This document shows, piece by piece, positions 22,504 through 30,737 of a stretch of DNA of 30,737 nt. The stretch comes from Haplomitrium mnioides (Eukaryota; Marchantiophyta; Haplomitriopsida; Calobryales). Below the pieces are notes generated by a model. That model searched no databases and had not been told where the DNA came from. It saw only the letters and a program-made list of their open reading frames with translations. The stretch is taken from contig JBNGIS010031136.1 in assembly GCA_049999725.1 (NCBI GenBank), forward strand, positions 1-30,737, given 5' to 3'. Both the position numbers and the translations under genes were made by a program. Position 1 is the stretch's first letter; each line of letters opens with the position of its first letter.

Positions 22504-23474
22504 CTATCGCCTATCGCCAAGCTGAAGGATATATTTGAAATACAAGACATTGGAAAACCTGATTTCTGTCTCGAAATCTAGTTTGAGCATACACTCAATG
22601 GTATTCTGATCCACCAGCCCACATATACGGCCAAGATTCTCAAACAATTCAATATGGACAATGCTCACCCAACGAGCACTCTGATGGAAATGAGATCTTC
22701 GGATCCAACCAAGGACATGTTTGGAAAACGAAATGAACATGAACAAATTCTGGGATCAGAAAAACCATACATGTCGGCAATAGGAGCCCTCATGTACCTT
22801 GCAAATCACACCAGACCTAATATATCTTTTGCAGTAAATATGCTTCCAAGACACAACTTCCATCCCACAATATGCCACTAGAATGGGCTCAAATGCATTT
22901 TCAGATACGTGAAAGGTACAAAGGACATGGGACTCTTCTTCCCTAAAAATGCAACAAATGATATTGTCGGTTATGCCGACGCTGGATATTTATCTAATCA
23001 TGATGACCCACAAAGTCTCAAACAGGATATGTCTTCCTTCAAGGAAGCAGTGCTGTCTCATGGAAGAGTACCAAGCAAACAATTACTACTACCTCGACCA
23101 ATCATACAGAAATCATTGCTCTTTATGAGGCTAGTAAGGAATCCAAATGGCTCCAACAACTCATTAATCATATCAACATCAATACGGGCCAACCTATACT
23201 TGATTCTCCTACTGTAATATATGAGGACAATCAACCATGTGTCGACGAGATTGCTCAAGGTTTTATTAATGGTGACAGAATTAAACACATTGCTCCTAAG
23301 TTCTTTTACACCTATGAGCAACATGGTGACAAAATCAATGTCCAATGGATAGCAAGCAAAGATAATAGAGCAGATATCTTCACCAAACCGCTTCCACCCG
23401 CCTTGCACATTGCACACACTAAAGGGCTTGGTTTGAGAAGACTATCTGAATTACAGCAGCACAACATACAATAA
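22504..23474 (+). pseudogene. Copia RT C-terminal part and RNase H remnant
   Basis: Similarity to the copia polyprotein resumes with KLKDIFEIQDIGKPDFCLE, followed by AIGALMYLANHTRPNI, the conserved end of copia RT. The RNase H domain follows, with its acidic residues in place: Asp at 22978 (YADAGY), Glu at 23108, Asp at 23226 (YEDNQ) and Asp at 23373 (ADIFTKPLP). Stops occur at 22579-22581 (TAG) and 22879-22881 (TAG), and one frameshift near 23010. From there to the TAA at 23472-23474 the frame is intact. The final KGLGLRRL-like stretch is the normal C-terminus of this group. The domain degraded the RNA template during reverse transcription. Confidence 0.87.
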
Positions 23475-23976
23475 CTGCTTGTGTATATATATTTCTTTCT
23501 ATCTCTCTTTCTGACCTTTAGTCATGAAGATCAAGGACTGCAAGGACAATCATTTATTTTGAAGCAAATGTCTAATTTTGTCTAAATGTCATATAAGTAA
23601 TGACAGGAGCATACTATATCAGAAGCTAATATCACTTCTTAGCTTTTGAGGATGACATCATTTTTCAAACAAATCTTCAAAACACAAGAAAAGGATGCCA
23701 CAACACAACAATGAAGACGCAACAACACCGCGCAGCGACATAATGATACTGTTTTACTTTCAAAGCATAAAATTTGAAAATTTTGACATTATAATTATTT
23801 ACACACACTCCACACTATTACTACATGATATTCCACCTATCAACATATGTGGTGGCACTCTTTCCCTCATAAGAAAGTGGGAGGTTTTTAATGAGACCAC
23901 ACATAGAATAGGATTTGGACTTACATAGTATATATAGTCCTTAAAATGTGGCTGATTATTAGTAAGAAGAATCAGC
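23475..23976 (+). other. Copia 3' non-coding spacer
   Basis: About 500 bases between the polyprotein stop and the polypurine tract, without a credible gene. The stretch CTCTTTCCCTCATAAGAAAG followed by TTTTTAATGAGACCA resembles the spacer found at this position in related plant copia elements (from memory of the family). Confidence 0.5.
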
Positions 23977-23977
23977 C
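23950..23977. repeat. Inverted repeat before the polypurine tract
   Basis: GGCTGATT and AATCAGCC form a perfect 8-bp stem with a 12-base loop, directly next to the polypurine tract. No role is known to me. Confidence 0.45.
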
Positions 23978-23986
23978 AAAGGGGAG
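23977..23986 (+). promoter_or_regulatory. Polypurine tract of the copia element
   Basis: CAAAGGGGAG just upstream of the deduced LTR start corresponds to the purine tract that primes plus-strand DNA synthesis in LTR retrotransposons. The next bases are AGTTATAG, where TGTTATAG would be usual; a T to A change at the LTR terminus is inferred. Confidence 0.6.
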
Positions 23987-24112
23987 AGTTATAGCGACAT
24001 ACATATAAAACCCTATGTAAGTGGTTATCCACGCCTCATTCATTCATTCTACGCTCACTCTTGGAGACTCCCATGCGTGTGTGCAGTGCTTATGCGATAA
24101 CATTTCTATTAT
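23987..24112 (+). repeat. Start of the copia 3' LTR (partial)
   Basis: The LTR is deduced from the polypurine tract. A TATA-like box, ATATAAAACCC (24003-24013), lies about 16 bases in, so U3 would be very short. The right end is not visible: the sequence turns into a pyrimidine tract and then a gap. No 5' LTR exists in the window for comparison. Confidence 0.45.
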
Positions 24113-24194
24113 TATTTTATTCTTTCCTTTTTTCTTTTCTCTTCTCTTTCTCTTCCTCTTCCCTTTCCCTCTCTTTCTTCTCATCTTCTTTTCC
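24113..24194. repeat. Pyrimidine-rich low-complexity tract
   Basis: Almost pure C/T sequence (TTCTTTTCTCTTCTCTTTC type) that leads into the gap. A similar CTCATCTTCTTCCCTCTC stretch resumes at 24295, so the gap probably lies inside one tract, or the two edges overlap. Confidence 0.7.
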
Positions 24195-24294
24195 NNNNNN
24201 NNNNNNNNNNNNNNNNNNNNNNNNNNNNNNNNNNNNNNNNNNNNNNNNNNNNNNNNNNNNNNNNNNNNNNNNNNNNNNNNNNNNNNNNNNNNNN
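24195..24294. other. Assembly gap (100 N)
   Basis: Placeholder of 100 N inside pyrimidine-rich sequence, a typical site of assembly failure. CTCATCTTCTT occurs on both sides. Confidence 0.99.
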
Positions 24295-24383
24295 CTCATC
24301 TTCTTCCCTCTCTTCATTTATCCCATTCTTTTGCCTTCATGCTTACTCCCTTCCCTTCCTCCTTTGATCGACATCACTGGAAG

Positions 24384-25130
24384 AGGGTTTTGAGGGAGGA
24401 CAACGTCGAGCGATAGATGACAGAAGGACAACATCAAGCAAGGGAGGACAGAAGGACAGCGTCGAGCGAGGGAGGATCTGAAGACATTGTTGATCAAAGA
24501 AGGGGGTGAGGACATGATCAAGCAAGGGAGGGGATTAAGGAAGGGATCGTTGTGCAAGGAAATTTGCAAAGAGGGAGGAATTGGATCGAATGTCAAAGAG
24601 GAATCAATTGAGTGAGGGAGAGAAAGGAATTGAATGGAGGAGGGATGGATTCCCAATGGGATCCAGCGAGGAAGAATCAAGTTGCAAGGAGAGTGGCTAA
24701 AGGGAATTGTGCGAGGAGAGAATAATCAAGCAGGGAGGGATTGAATTGTGATCAAGGGAGAGAGTGGATCGCAGGGCAAGCAGAGAATGAATGCGTAGGG
24801 AGAAATGGGTCATAAGAGATAGGACTTGATATTGAGAGAGAAGAGAGAAATGGATCGCAGCAGCACAGGTTTTGATCGTCGAGGGAGATTAATCGTAGAA
24901 GGAGGGGAATTGGGTCACAGGGTTTAGAGAGGAGGATCAATCGTTGAGGAGAGGATTTGAGGACAGGAAATAGAGCAAGAGGAGATTCGATCAAGGGAGA
25001 GGGGAGGTTGAATCGCAAGGCCATGGAGAAAATTGAATTGCAGCAACAGAAATTTGTCGCAGCAAGAAATCGATAGAGGAGGAGTTGAATTGCAAGGAGG
25101 ATTTGATCGTTAGGAGGACAGAGAGGGCGG
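24384..25130. repeat. Purine-rich low-complexity region with short tandem repeats
   Basis: The + strand is rich in GA, GGGAGG and GATCG words. At 24384-24472 a ~28-base unit (GAAGGACAACATCAAGCAAG core) is present about three times. Further right, looser repeats such as TTGAATTGCAAGGAGG recur. No gene is seen; minus-strand open frames here are products of the skewed composition. Confidence 0.6.
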
Positions 25131-25478
25131 TTGAATGCAAGGAGGCATTGCAACTTGCTTTTATTGAAATGTGCATGAGTATGGCAAGCGATACTGCAAG
25201 GGTGGAAAGTTTGGAGTTTATCAAGGCTCTAGTAACCATGAAGAATTGCATGTATTGGTCAAGTCAACTGCAATGATACGAAGATTAAAGAAAGATGTTC
25301 TCTCATATTTGCTCACCACCAATGTATGTTGGATGGAATTCAAGACATGTTTGAGAAAATGAAGGTTCTATATATACGGATCGATGGACAATAGCTTCTC
25401 GATGGACTTTGGTCACCAAGTTTCAAGAGAAGGAAATGTCCAAGTAGATGTTATTGGAATTTGTGCAGCAGGTGTTGG
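25130..25478 (+). pseudogene. SNF2 (SMARCAL1/ZRANB3-like) helicase pseudogene, 5' part
   Basis: The clearest stretch begins at 25171 with HEYGKRYCKGG, then YQGSSNHEELH and MIRRLKKDVLS (to 25305), a block typical of the SMARCAL1-like branch of SNF2 ATPases that act in DNA annealing and fork repair. The next recognisable piece, FAHHQCMLDGIQDMFEKMK at 25308 followed by YIRIDG, is in another frame and belongs to the C-terminal helicase lobe. About a hundred residues expected between the two (the LPVKRRQ region onward) are missing. A further shift gives LVTKFQEKE, and the last piece is CAAGVGV, stopping at 25478 where an insertion begins. Distinct regions follow each other without introns, which suggests a retrocopy or captured cDNA with an internal deletion. 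Stops and frameshifts show that it is dead. The start is uncertain, as similarity fades into the purine-rich sequence. Confidence 0.85.
25474..25478. repeat. Target-site duplication GTTGG, left copy
   Basis: GTTGG precedes the TG terminus at 25479 and is repeated at 28440-28444 after the CA terminus. Both copies code part of the same conserved AAGVGLT segment of the SNF2 pseudogene. Confidence 0.9.
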
Positions 25479-26999
25479 TGTCGTAGCACAGCAATGGCAC
25501 TCTAACCCCATAAAGAACAACCCGAGATCGAACCATGCAAGATCTATATAGAAACCTGCTCTTAATCCACTTTTACCAACTTTCGAGATTCTTTAAAGAG
25601 TTTTGAAACTGCACTCTATCAGTTCAGAGATGGATCTCTCTCCACTCTAGGACTGACAACCTTTACTCCACAAAGCCAAACACACAAATGCTTCCTATTA
25701 CTCAATAAAATAGAACAAAAGCCAAGAATTACTCAAACTATATGATTGATATTTCTAGGACAAGAAAAGCTGCTGTACAAGCTGATTTTAAACTTGAGCT
25801 AAATCAGAGAATTCCCAAACAACCAGTTATCCAACTTGCTTGAAACTCTCAAACCAACGCTCCTATGCCTACCTTCATTACAACACCTCAATTCCCTCAA
25901 ACTAGATACTCAAGCCACTTCAACCCAATATATCCTAGAGCTTGATGTTGAGAACTCAGCTATGGAATGACCCTTCCGATCTCACATCCACTTGTTGTTC
26001 CTCTAATCACCCACTACTCTGTTTGCTTGTGAAATGCCCACCTATTCCCTAGGCACACACAAATCTGAGCACTCCTTGCTCTACTGCAACCCACCAACTA
26101 GCATCCACTAACTGGAGAATCATAAAAAGTTCTCTCCTTACAACTTTAACAAACACAGAACAAAACATAACTTAAAGCATAATTGATTTGCTACTGAACC
26201 TCCCATAAATCACAATCTGGAATCCAAAACCCAGACCCACCAGCAGAACACACTCAAGTACCCCTAGACATGCACTTCTATAATGTAATCTAACTGATTT
26301 CTTCAATTACAAACCTGCGAAACATCCACCAACCAAATCTAACTCCAAATTCTTATTCTTTTATCAAATTGCTCCTCATGAATTTGCAATCAACAACATG
26401 AGCAGAGGACCTCACAGACAAGAATTTCATAATCTTTACTTGAAGCATACATGTACAATGAGACAACCAGCAGAACAGGAACTCGCCAATAGGCTTATAC
26501 TCCTTGTCCTGCTCAACTGACAATAACAGTCCTAACAGTTCCAAATCAACTAACTTGCTTCTCTACATAGTAACTTTTTCACACTAAGTTTTCAATAAGA
26601 ACTAACAACTCACAGATTGTTTTTAAAACTAAATAACACGCTTTCACTAATTTACACAAACTTCTCTCGCCATAAGAACTAATTACTAGCAATTGTTCTA
26701 ATGCTAATTTTTGAACTTTCACTAACTCTTCACTTCATCTCCCTTTCATTTTCGAACTTTTCGAATTCTGCCAAGTAGTTTGTTTCACCCTTTCAAACTT
26801 TCGAACTTTCAGTTCAACTTCTATATCGAAACCACGATAAATCACCAATTCACCATTCAAACTTCTCTCCTCGCTCGCCTTTTTGCAGCAATCCTTATCG
26901 CAAAAAACACTGATCAATCACCGTTTCATCCATCACCATTTCGCTTCATTGCTATTTCGCCAATCACCAACCCATCGAACGCCTCGGAATGTAACCTTC

Positions 27000-27150
27000 C
27001 TAACCATGGATCCCAACTTTGGAGCCTCACACGGAACCAATTTACCTGGGGTCTCCACTTCGGATCCCCACACGAACACTCAACGGAACCCCCTTAACCG
27101 GGGTATCATACCACGAAAAACAGAACAAACCCCCTTAACCAGAGTTCCCC
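27000..27150. repeat. Degenerate tandem repeat within the 2.96-kb insertion
   Basis: About four copies of a 41-48 base unit. The clearest shared words are AACCCCCTTAACC at 27087-27099 and 27128-27140, with weaker forms (CCTAACCATGGATCCC, TTTACCTGGGGTCTCC) to the left, each followed by a CACTT- or ACTTTGG-like segment. Seen by eye only. Confidence 0.5.
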
Positions 27151-27988
27151 ACTTAGGAAGGCGAGGTTTTGATGCCTTCTTCAGACCACAGACTCTTTGA
27201 ACCTTCTTCTGCTTGCTTCCAAATCATTCTTGTTCCTTTAAAATTTAATTCCTTCCTAATTGCGCAGCAGCTCGTTCGATTTCCACCTCGCCGCAGACTT
27301 TCAATTTGATTCCTTGTAGAAATATTCTTCACATTCCCTTACTACAATAGAATCCTTTGACAACGCCAGTAGCCTCCTCGCAGATCCCTTCTCCATAGGA
27401 ATTCTCCTCTTTCTCATCATTCACATTCCGTTTCATCGCGGCCTTCATCACCACTAACCTTCACACAGATTTCCGTTCCCACTCCTCGCAGAACTTTACT
27501 TCTGACACTTAACATCAATTTGTTCATAGGAATTCCTTTTCCATATCAAATCATTTATTACTTTAGGGAATTCTTCTCAGGTTGATTATTCATAAGAAAT
27601 CGTCAATCGCAGGGTGTTCATCCTTACTCTGAAACACTTCCTCGTAATCTTTCTTCACATTCAATCACTTGCAGGGCAATTCGCACCTCAATTGCTTACA
27701 TCTCGCCAGTGGATTCCTCTTTTAGCTTAATTCCCTGCAAATCCATAGCTCGCAACATTGTTCCGAGACCTTCGATCGCAGCAAAAAGATCCATCACCCA
27801 TATCTTTTGAATTCTTCTCCACAGGCTGATTCAATTTCTTCACTAATTAATTCTTCTCATCAAATTCCTCATTAGCACCCCAAGAACTCACAGGTTGATC
27901 ATTTAGCACGGATCGCCTCTTCCTCCTTGGTGATCGCAGCAGAGCCTCGCAATTTATCCCATAAGTCCTCCCCAATAAATTAGAAGCA

Positions 27989-27995
27989 TTATATA
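27989..27995 (-). promoter_or_regulatory. TATA-like box in the 2.96-kb insertion
   Basis: On the minus strand it reads TATATAA within GTTTATATAATGC, about 445 bases from the TG start on that strand. This is a plausible position for an LTR promoter, but AT-rich matches of this kind are common. Confidence 0.3.
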
Positions 27996-28155
27996 AACAA
28001 TTTACACTTACTTCCTTTTGAGAGGCAGCCCCACACGGGTGTAAGGCCACCACTTAAATCTTCCTGCCCCTGGAAGGACCTAGTTCAAGGCACCGACTTC
28101 CTTCTATACTCTTCACCTGGCTCATGGGCAAGCTGTCCATTAACACATATAACAG

Positions 28156-28178
28156 GAATAGATAGATAGGTAGATAGG
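28156..28178. repeat. GATA-type microsatellite
   Basis: Imperfect run of ATAG/GATA units (AATAGATAGATAGGTAGATA) inside the 2.96-kb insertion. Confidence 0.7.
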
Positions 28179-28439
28179 GGTTGGCTGGCCCTCAGCAACT
28201 AGATTAGTTTTACAAAACAGTATTTTTTTTTTCTTCACTGAGAAAGACCAACTTCCTTGTAAATCAGCCTTCTCTCCTTTTCCACTTTATCCCAAAATTT
28301 TCCTCTGATCCTTACATTTTACAACTTTACACTTATTAGTCCAAAACTTGAAGCTTTACCATTTCCCTCTCACTCCACCACATAGAAGAGAAGTCCTTCA
28401 AGCTGTTTCTGACCTTCTTTCAAGAACTATGCTCTCACA

Positions 28440-28444
28440 GTTGG
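28440..28444. repeat. Target-site duplication GTTGG, right copy
   Basis: Partner of 25474-25478. Confidence 0.9.
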
Positions 28445-28700
28445 TTTGACTTTGATTGCAGTTAGCCAGTAATTTTTGCTGAGATTTTATAAGCACTATG
28501 AGACTTGGTACACACTAAAGATCGAGCACATAGGATTGGACAAGAGTCTTGAGTCAATGATATCATTTACATGCTCCTGTGACAATTGACAAGATTATTT
28601 GGGATTTTGTTCAGCACAAGCTTGAAAATCTGGGTCAAGTATTGGATGGTAGAGAGAGTTCAGCACCTAGATACGAGGAAGAGCTGCACTAATAAAAAAA
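28440..28700 (+). pseudogene. SNF2 (SMARCAL1/ZRANB3-like) helicase pseudogene, 3' part
   Basis: This continues the piece ending at 25478. It opens with VGLTLIAV, then VIFAEIL, matching the segment that follows AAGVG in SNF2 helicases. DRAHRIGQ, the conserved helicase motif VI with its arginine finger, lies near 28523-28546. The frame then shifts, and DKIIWDFVQHKLENLGQ (about 28588-28640) is the usual end of the helicase domain in this branch. Stops and frameshifts interrupt it. The downstream codons to about 28846 are Lys-rich (GGKAKRNFTS) and could be a remnant of the C-terminal tail, but I do not recognise them. The first five bases are the duplicated target site of the insertion. Confidence 0.85.
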
Positions 28701-28846
28701 TCATTAAAAGGCAAATGGCACTAAATCTAGAAGGATTGAAAGGTGGAAAAGCCAAAAGGAACTTTACAAGTGCACCAAGTGAAAAAGAGCTCGCGAAAAT
28801 TAGATGGGGTATTTGGCCAAAACAATTAGGGGCTTTCAAATTGTGA

Positions 28847-28880
28847 CTATAATATTAGTTAGCCACAACTAATATTATGG
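28847..28880. repeat. Perfect AT-rich inverted repeat
   Basis: ATAATATTAGTT (28849-28860) and AACTAATATTAT (28867-28878) are exact reverse complements around the 6-base loop AGCCAC. A G-T and a C-G pair extend the stem to 14. It lies just after the SNF2-related sequence. It may be the edge of another element or a cruciform-prone site; function is unknown. Confidence 0.75.
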
Positions 28881-30190
28881 GTAAAGTTAGTTGTTGAGTT
28901 AATGGCCAAACCAAAAGGTGAAGTGGATTAAAGGGTATGAGCCATGGCTTTCGGGGGATATAGCCTCTGGCAGGACTCATTGTTAGGGATTCACTACGGG
29001 AGCATTGTGAGTGTGGAGCGGAGGACGGGAGAGACAGAGGAGGAAGGCCATTGCTAGAGGAGGACTGGAAGTGTCTTGGGTTGGGCTTGCATTGCTGAAG
29101 GTTGGGTGGATTGCATTGCTCGGGGGCTGGTGCTAGGGTACTAGCAAAGGGCATACACAAGTGGACCAGCTTTTGGAGGTGATGCAACAGCCAAGAACAA
29201 CATTTCCAAGGAACTCAAAGGGTTTGGCCTTATCTTCAATTCACAATGTGTGGGAGGTATCATTTGTTGTGTTTTCTTTTCCTATCTCTTTAGAAACTGG
29301 ATGTGCTACTCTAGGCTACTCCGTGAGATGAGAGCAAGATGTGGATTAGATTCAGGGTGAGTCTAGTGTGCTTTTTTGGTGCATTGAGTGTCAATCTACT
29401 TCAAGTAGATGTCGGGTTGGAGTCCTTACCGGGCAGATCGTGTTATCGCGGGTTTGTCAGTGGATTTGGTAGGTGTCTGTGGTGTGGAGTGAGGTTTAGC
29501 AGTTGTGAGATCTGCCTTTCTATTGGTAGAAGTCAAACAACCATCTTCTTTTCTCTTTAGAAGTCAATCTAGAGATTTAGAGCGGCTGAAGTGAAGCTAC
29601 TTGATTACGTATGTGTGTGTGTGTGTGTTGATGGTTATGTTAGAGTTTTATTAGAACTGTTGTGAGTCTTTATGGGCCAAGAGAACAAAGTGTGAAGCAT
29701 GTAGACCTTATTAAGTGTTATTTGAGTGCATTGGTTTCATTTGAAGAAAAGGTGTTGGTTGTGGGTGTGTGAGTGTGTGTGTTTTACATCGTTGTTGTAA
29801 GTAGGCAGCTCTAAAAGCAAACCCCATCTCAGAGAGGGCTGTAGTTATTCCAGAGAGTGTGAGGGAGAGTTGGAGTCAAGTTGATGCAAAGCCGCTTCCA
29901 TAAAAGATCTCAAAACACAAAAAAAACCCTTAAGTTGGTGTAAGTTGGTAGGAAATAAGATAAGAGACCAACCATAGGGATGACAACTCTGCTTGTTTAG
30001 ACTCTAAAGCAAATTCCTAAACCCATTGCTTGTTGAGTTGCTCCAACCTTTTTGATTTTGAGTTTTGACTCCTTTGTAGATATGAATCTCTGAATTTTAG
30101 ATGCTTTTGAATTGCTAGATCCTTGTAAAACATGACTACTAAACCTTTCACATGTATAGATTTTGAAGCACAATAGAAAGCATATTTCTT
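28881..30190. other. Stretch without a recognisable gene
   Basis: Mixed sequence with G/T-rich segments. The open frames, such as 28855-29187 (minus) and 29339-29560 (plus), give products with no known motif. A small inverted repeat, TGCTAG/CTAGCA, is at about 29130-29145. The style (G/T-rich, several TG tracts) resembles LTR or spacer DNA, but no TG...CA ends with a target duplication were found. Confidence 0.5.
29612..29628. repeat. TG dinucleotide microsatellite
   Basis: About eight uninterrupted TG units. A second, interrupted GT stretch lies near 29764-29782. Confidence 0.9.
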
Positions 30191-30197
30191 ATTTTTG

Positions 30198-30737
30198 TTT
30201 TTTTTTTGGACAGGAAGTAAAAAATTTATTTCCACACATCAAATACAACCGCCTTTGCGGTAAAACATCAACATCTGGACTAAAGCAAACCACTTCCTCA
30301 AAGATAGCTAGGTCAGGACACAAAGGTGTCCAGCGACAGCTACCCAACTATAAAATCTATCACATGTTCTCCTGAGGTACATCACTAACCCCAGGCCATC
30401 AATCCAAAAAATAATCAACATAAAACTACCAGTCGATTCTACTTCAAACTAATTCCAGTAAATCTGATAGCTGAAAACACTATCTTCATTCTGGTTCCAC
30501 CGAAAGTTGAGAGGGGATTACACTGTGCAATAGTGAATCATCCTCAGATGAGACTTCTAAGGAGTCTTCTTCCTCCTCTAGAATTTTCTTCCTACGGAGG
30601 TCTAGTTTATTGCTCATCCGGTCCACCTTGCTAGCCTTCATCTGCCCTGTCATTTTCCATGAGTCTAGGGTCCTAGCCACTCCTTGAGATCTGCTCCGAG
30701 TGATCCGAAGTTCTGCAGCCATTGATTCTTTCTTTGG
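30198..30737 (-). mobile_element. 3' end of a poly(A)-tailed retroposon (LINE-like or retrocopy), partial
   Basis: Read on the minus strand, the sequence ends with GGAAATAAATTTTTTACTTC and then CTGTCC followed by ten A (30198-30207) and a second A-rich run. The AATAAA box is 30225-30230. A genome-encoded poly(A) shortly after an AATAAA box is a mark of retroposition, and the AATAAATTTTTTACTTC ending resembles plant L1-type LINE ends (from memory). The 5' end is outside the window, so a TSD cannot be tested. A processed copy of an unknown host mRNA is the alternative. A small stem, ACCGC/GCGGT (30249-30262), lies just upstream of the tail. Confidence 0.5.
30486..30737 (-). CDS. Unrecognised charged reading frame inside the retroposon, partial
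   Basis: The frame is open from the right window edge to a stop at 30486-30488 and contains a Met at 30722 in an acceptable context (ATCAATGG). From that Met it has 78 codons: a basic first half (RITRSRSQ, KLDLRRKK), then an acidic segment (ILEEEEDSLEVSSEDDS) and a short tail. The charge pattern suggests a nucleic-acid-binding or disordered region. No family is recognised. It may be the end of a longer protein, since there is no stop upstream of the Met within the window. About 280 bases of 3' UTR separate it from the poly(A). Confidence 0.35.
   Translation of the reverse strand, partial: PKKESMAAELRITRSRSQGVARTLDSWKMTGQMKASKVDRMSNKLDLRRKKILEEEEDSLEVSSEDDSLLHSVIPSQLSVEPE

Larger units (their letters stand above)
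20424..24112 (+). mobile_element. Decayed 5'-truncated Ty1/copia retrotransposon
   Basis: Domain order GAG-pre-integrase, integrase, RT, RNase H is the copia (Pseudoviridae-type) order; Gypsy elements have integrase last. The 5' LTR, gag and protease are absent: copia sequence starts abruptly at the satellite junction. The 3' side runs through about 500 bases of non-coding sequence to a polypurine tract at 23977-23986 and the first part of the 3' LTR. The right limit is uncertain, because a pyrimidine-rich tract and a gap follow. At least three in-frame stops and three frameshifts are visible, and the RT active-site region is missing, so the element cannot encode a working polyprotein. Confidence 0.9.
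25479..28439 (-). mobile_element. 2.96-kb TG...CA insertion in the SNF2 pseudogene, putative solo LTR
   Basis: On the + strand it begins TGTCGTAGCACAG and ends GCTCTCACA, with a GTTGG duplication on each side, so the ends follow the LTR rule. The interrupted protein similarity (AAGVG before, GLTL after) gives an independent proof of the boundaries. No gag or pol similarity and no terminal direct repeats are seen, hence solo LTR. The minus strand is the likelier sense strand, because a TATATAA box lies at 27989-27995 on that strand; orientation remains tentative. The element carries a ~45-bp degenerate tandem repeat (27000-27150) and a GATA microsatellite (28156-28178). It contains no credible gene; open frames such as 27847-28053 (minus) show no known domain. 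Confidence 0.85.

Noticed and set aside
24021-24416. Frames crossing the N gap at 24195-24294, and likewise at 1021-1120
   Set aside because: They rely on unknown bases and low-complexity pyrimidine sequence.
24318-25251. Minus-strand frames rich in Ser, Leu and Pro
   Set aside because: They are the complement of purine-rich repeats on the + strand; no domain is seen.
26353-26544. Minus-strand frame in the second insertion as a possible gene
   Set aside because: Short, no motif, inside a solo-LTR-type element.
28881-30190. A third LTR-like insertion between the SNF2 remnant and the retroposon
   Set aside because: The sequence style is suggestive, but no pair of TG...CA ends with a 5-bp duplication could be found.
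1-30737. tRNA or rRNA genes
   Set aside because: No cloverleaf with A and B boxes and no conserved rRNA segments were recognised on either strand by reading.

Overview
This window looks like repeat-rich land-plant chromatin. The evidence is a decayed plant-type Ty1/copia polyprotein, a plant SNF2/SMARCAL1-like pseudogene, a long AT-rich satellite array, two TG...CA insertions of solo-LTR type with 5-bp target-site duplications (TSDs), and a poly(A)-ended retroposon. A large repeat-rich genome (gymnosperm, fern or similar) fits, but the sequence alone does not fix the species. No intact ordinary gene is visible. Assembly gaps lie at 1021-1120, 16704-16713 and 24195-24294.

Layout. 1-519: C-terminal end of a beta-class N4/N6-type DNA methyltransferase-like reading frame, open at the left edge. 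520-1188: non-coding, with a short degenerate repeat and a gap. 1189-6185 and 10689-20423: one tandem array of a ~199-bp AT-rich satellite (about 74 monomers, head to tail). It is split by a 4503-bp insertion at 6186-10688, which starts TGTTAGGG, ends ACCCAACA, and is flanked by the TSD ACTCA. Diagnostic monomer variants recur in the same order, so the array has a degenerate higher-order structure that predates the insertion. 20424-~24112: a 5'-truncated copia element directly abutting the array. It keeps GAG-pre-integrase, integrase, partial RT and RNase H, then a polypurine tract and the start of the 3' LTR. It is broken by stops and frameshifts, and a 36-bp minisatellite sits where the RT active-site block should be.

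24113-25130: pyrimidine-rich then purine-rich low-complexity sequence around a gap. 25130-25478 and 28440-~28700: two halves of one SNF2 (SMARCAL1/ZRANB3-like) pseudogene, separated by a second TG...CA insertion (25479-28439, 2961 bp) with the TSD GTTGG. 28700-30190: no recognisable gene, with a perfect inverted repeat and a TG microsatellite. 30198-30737 (minus strand): 3' end of a poly(A)-tailed retroposon, with an open frame running off the right edge.

The parts do not form a working pathway. They record a history: satellite amplification, insertion of retroelements and loss of their internal regions, and pseudogene decay. The strongest findings are the two precisely delimited solo-LTR-type insertions, the satellite's higher-order organisation, the minisatellite inside the copia RT, and the methyltransferase fragment.
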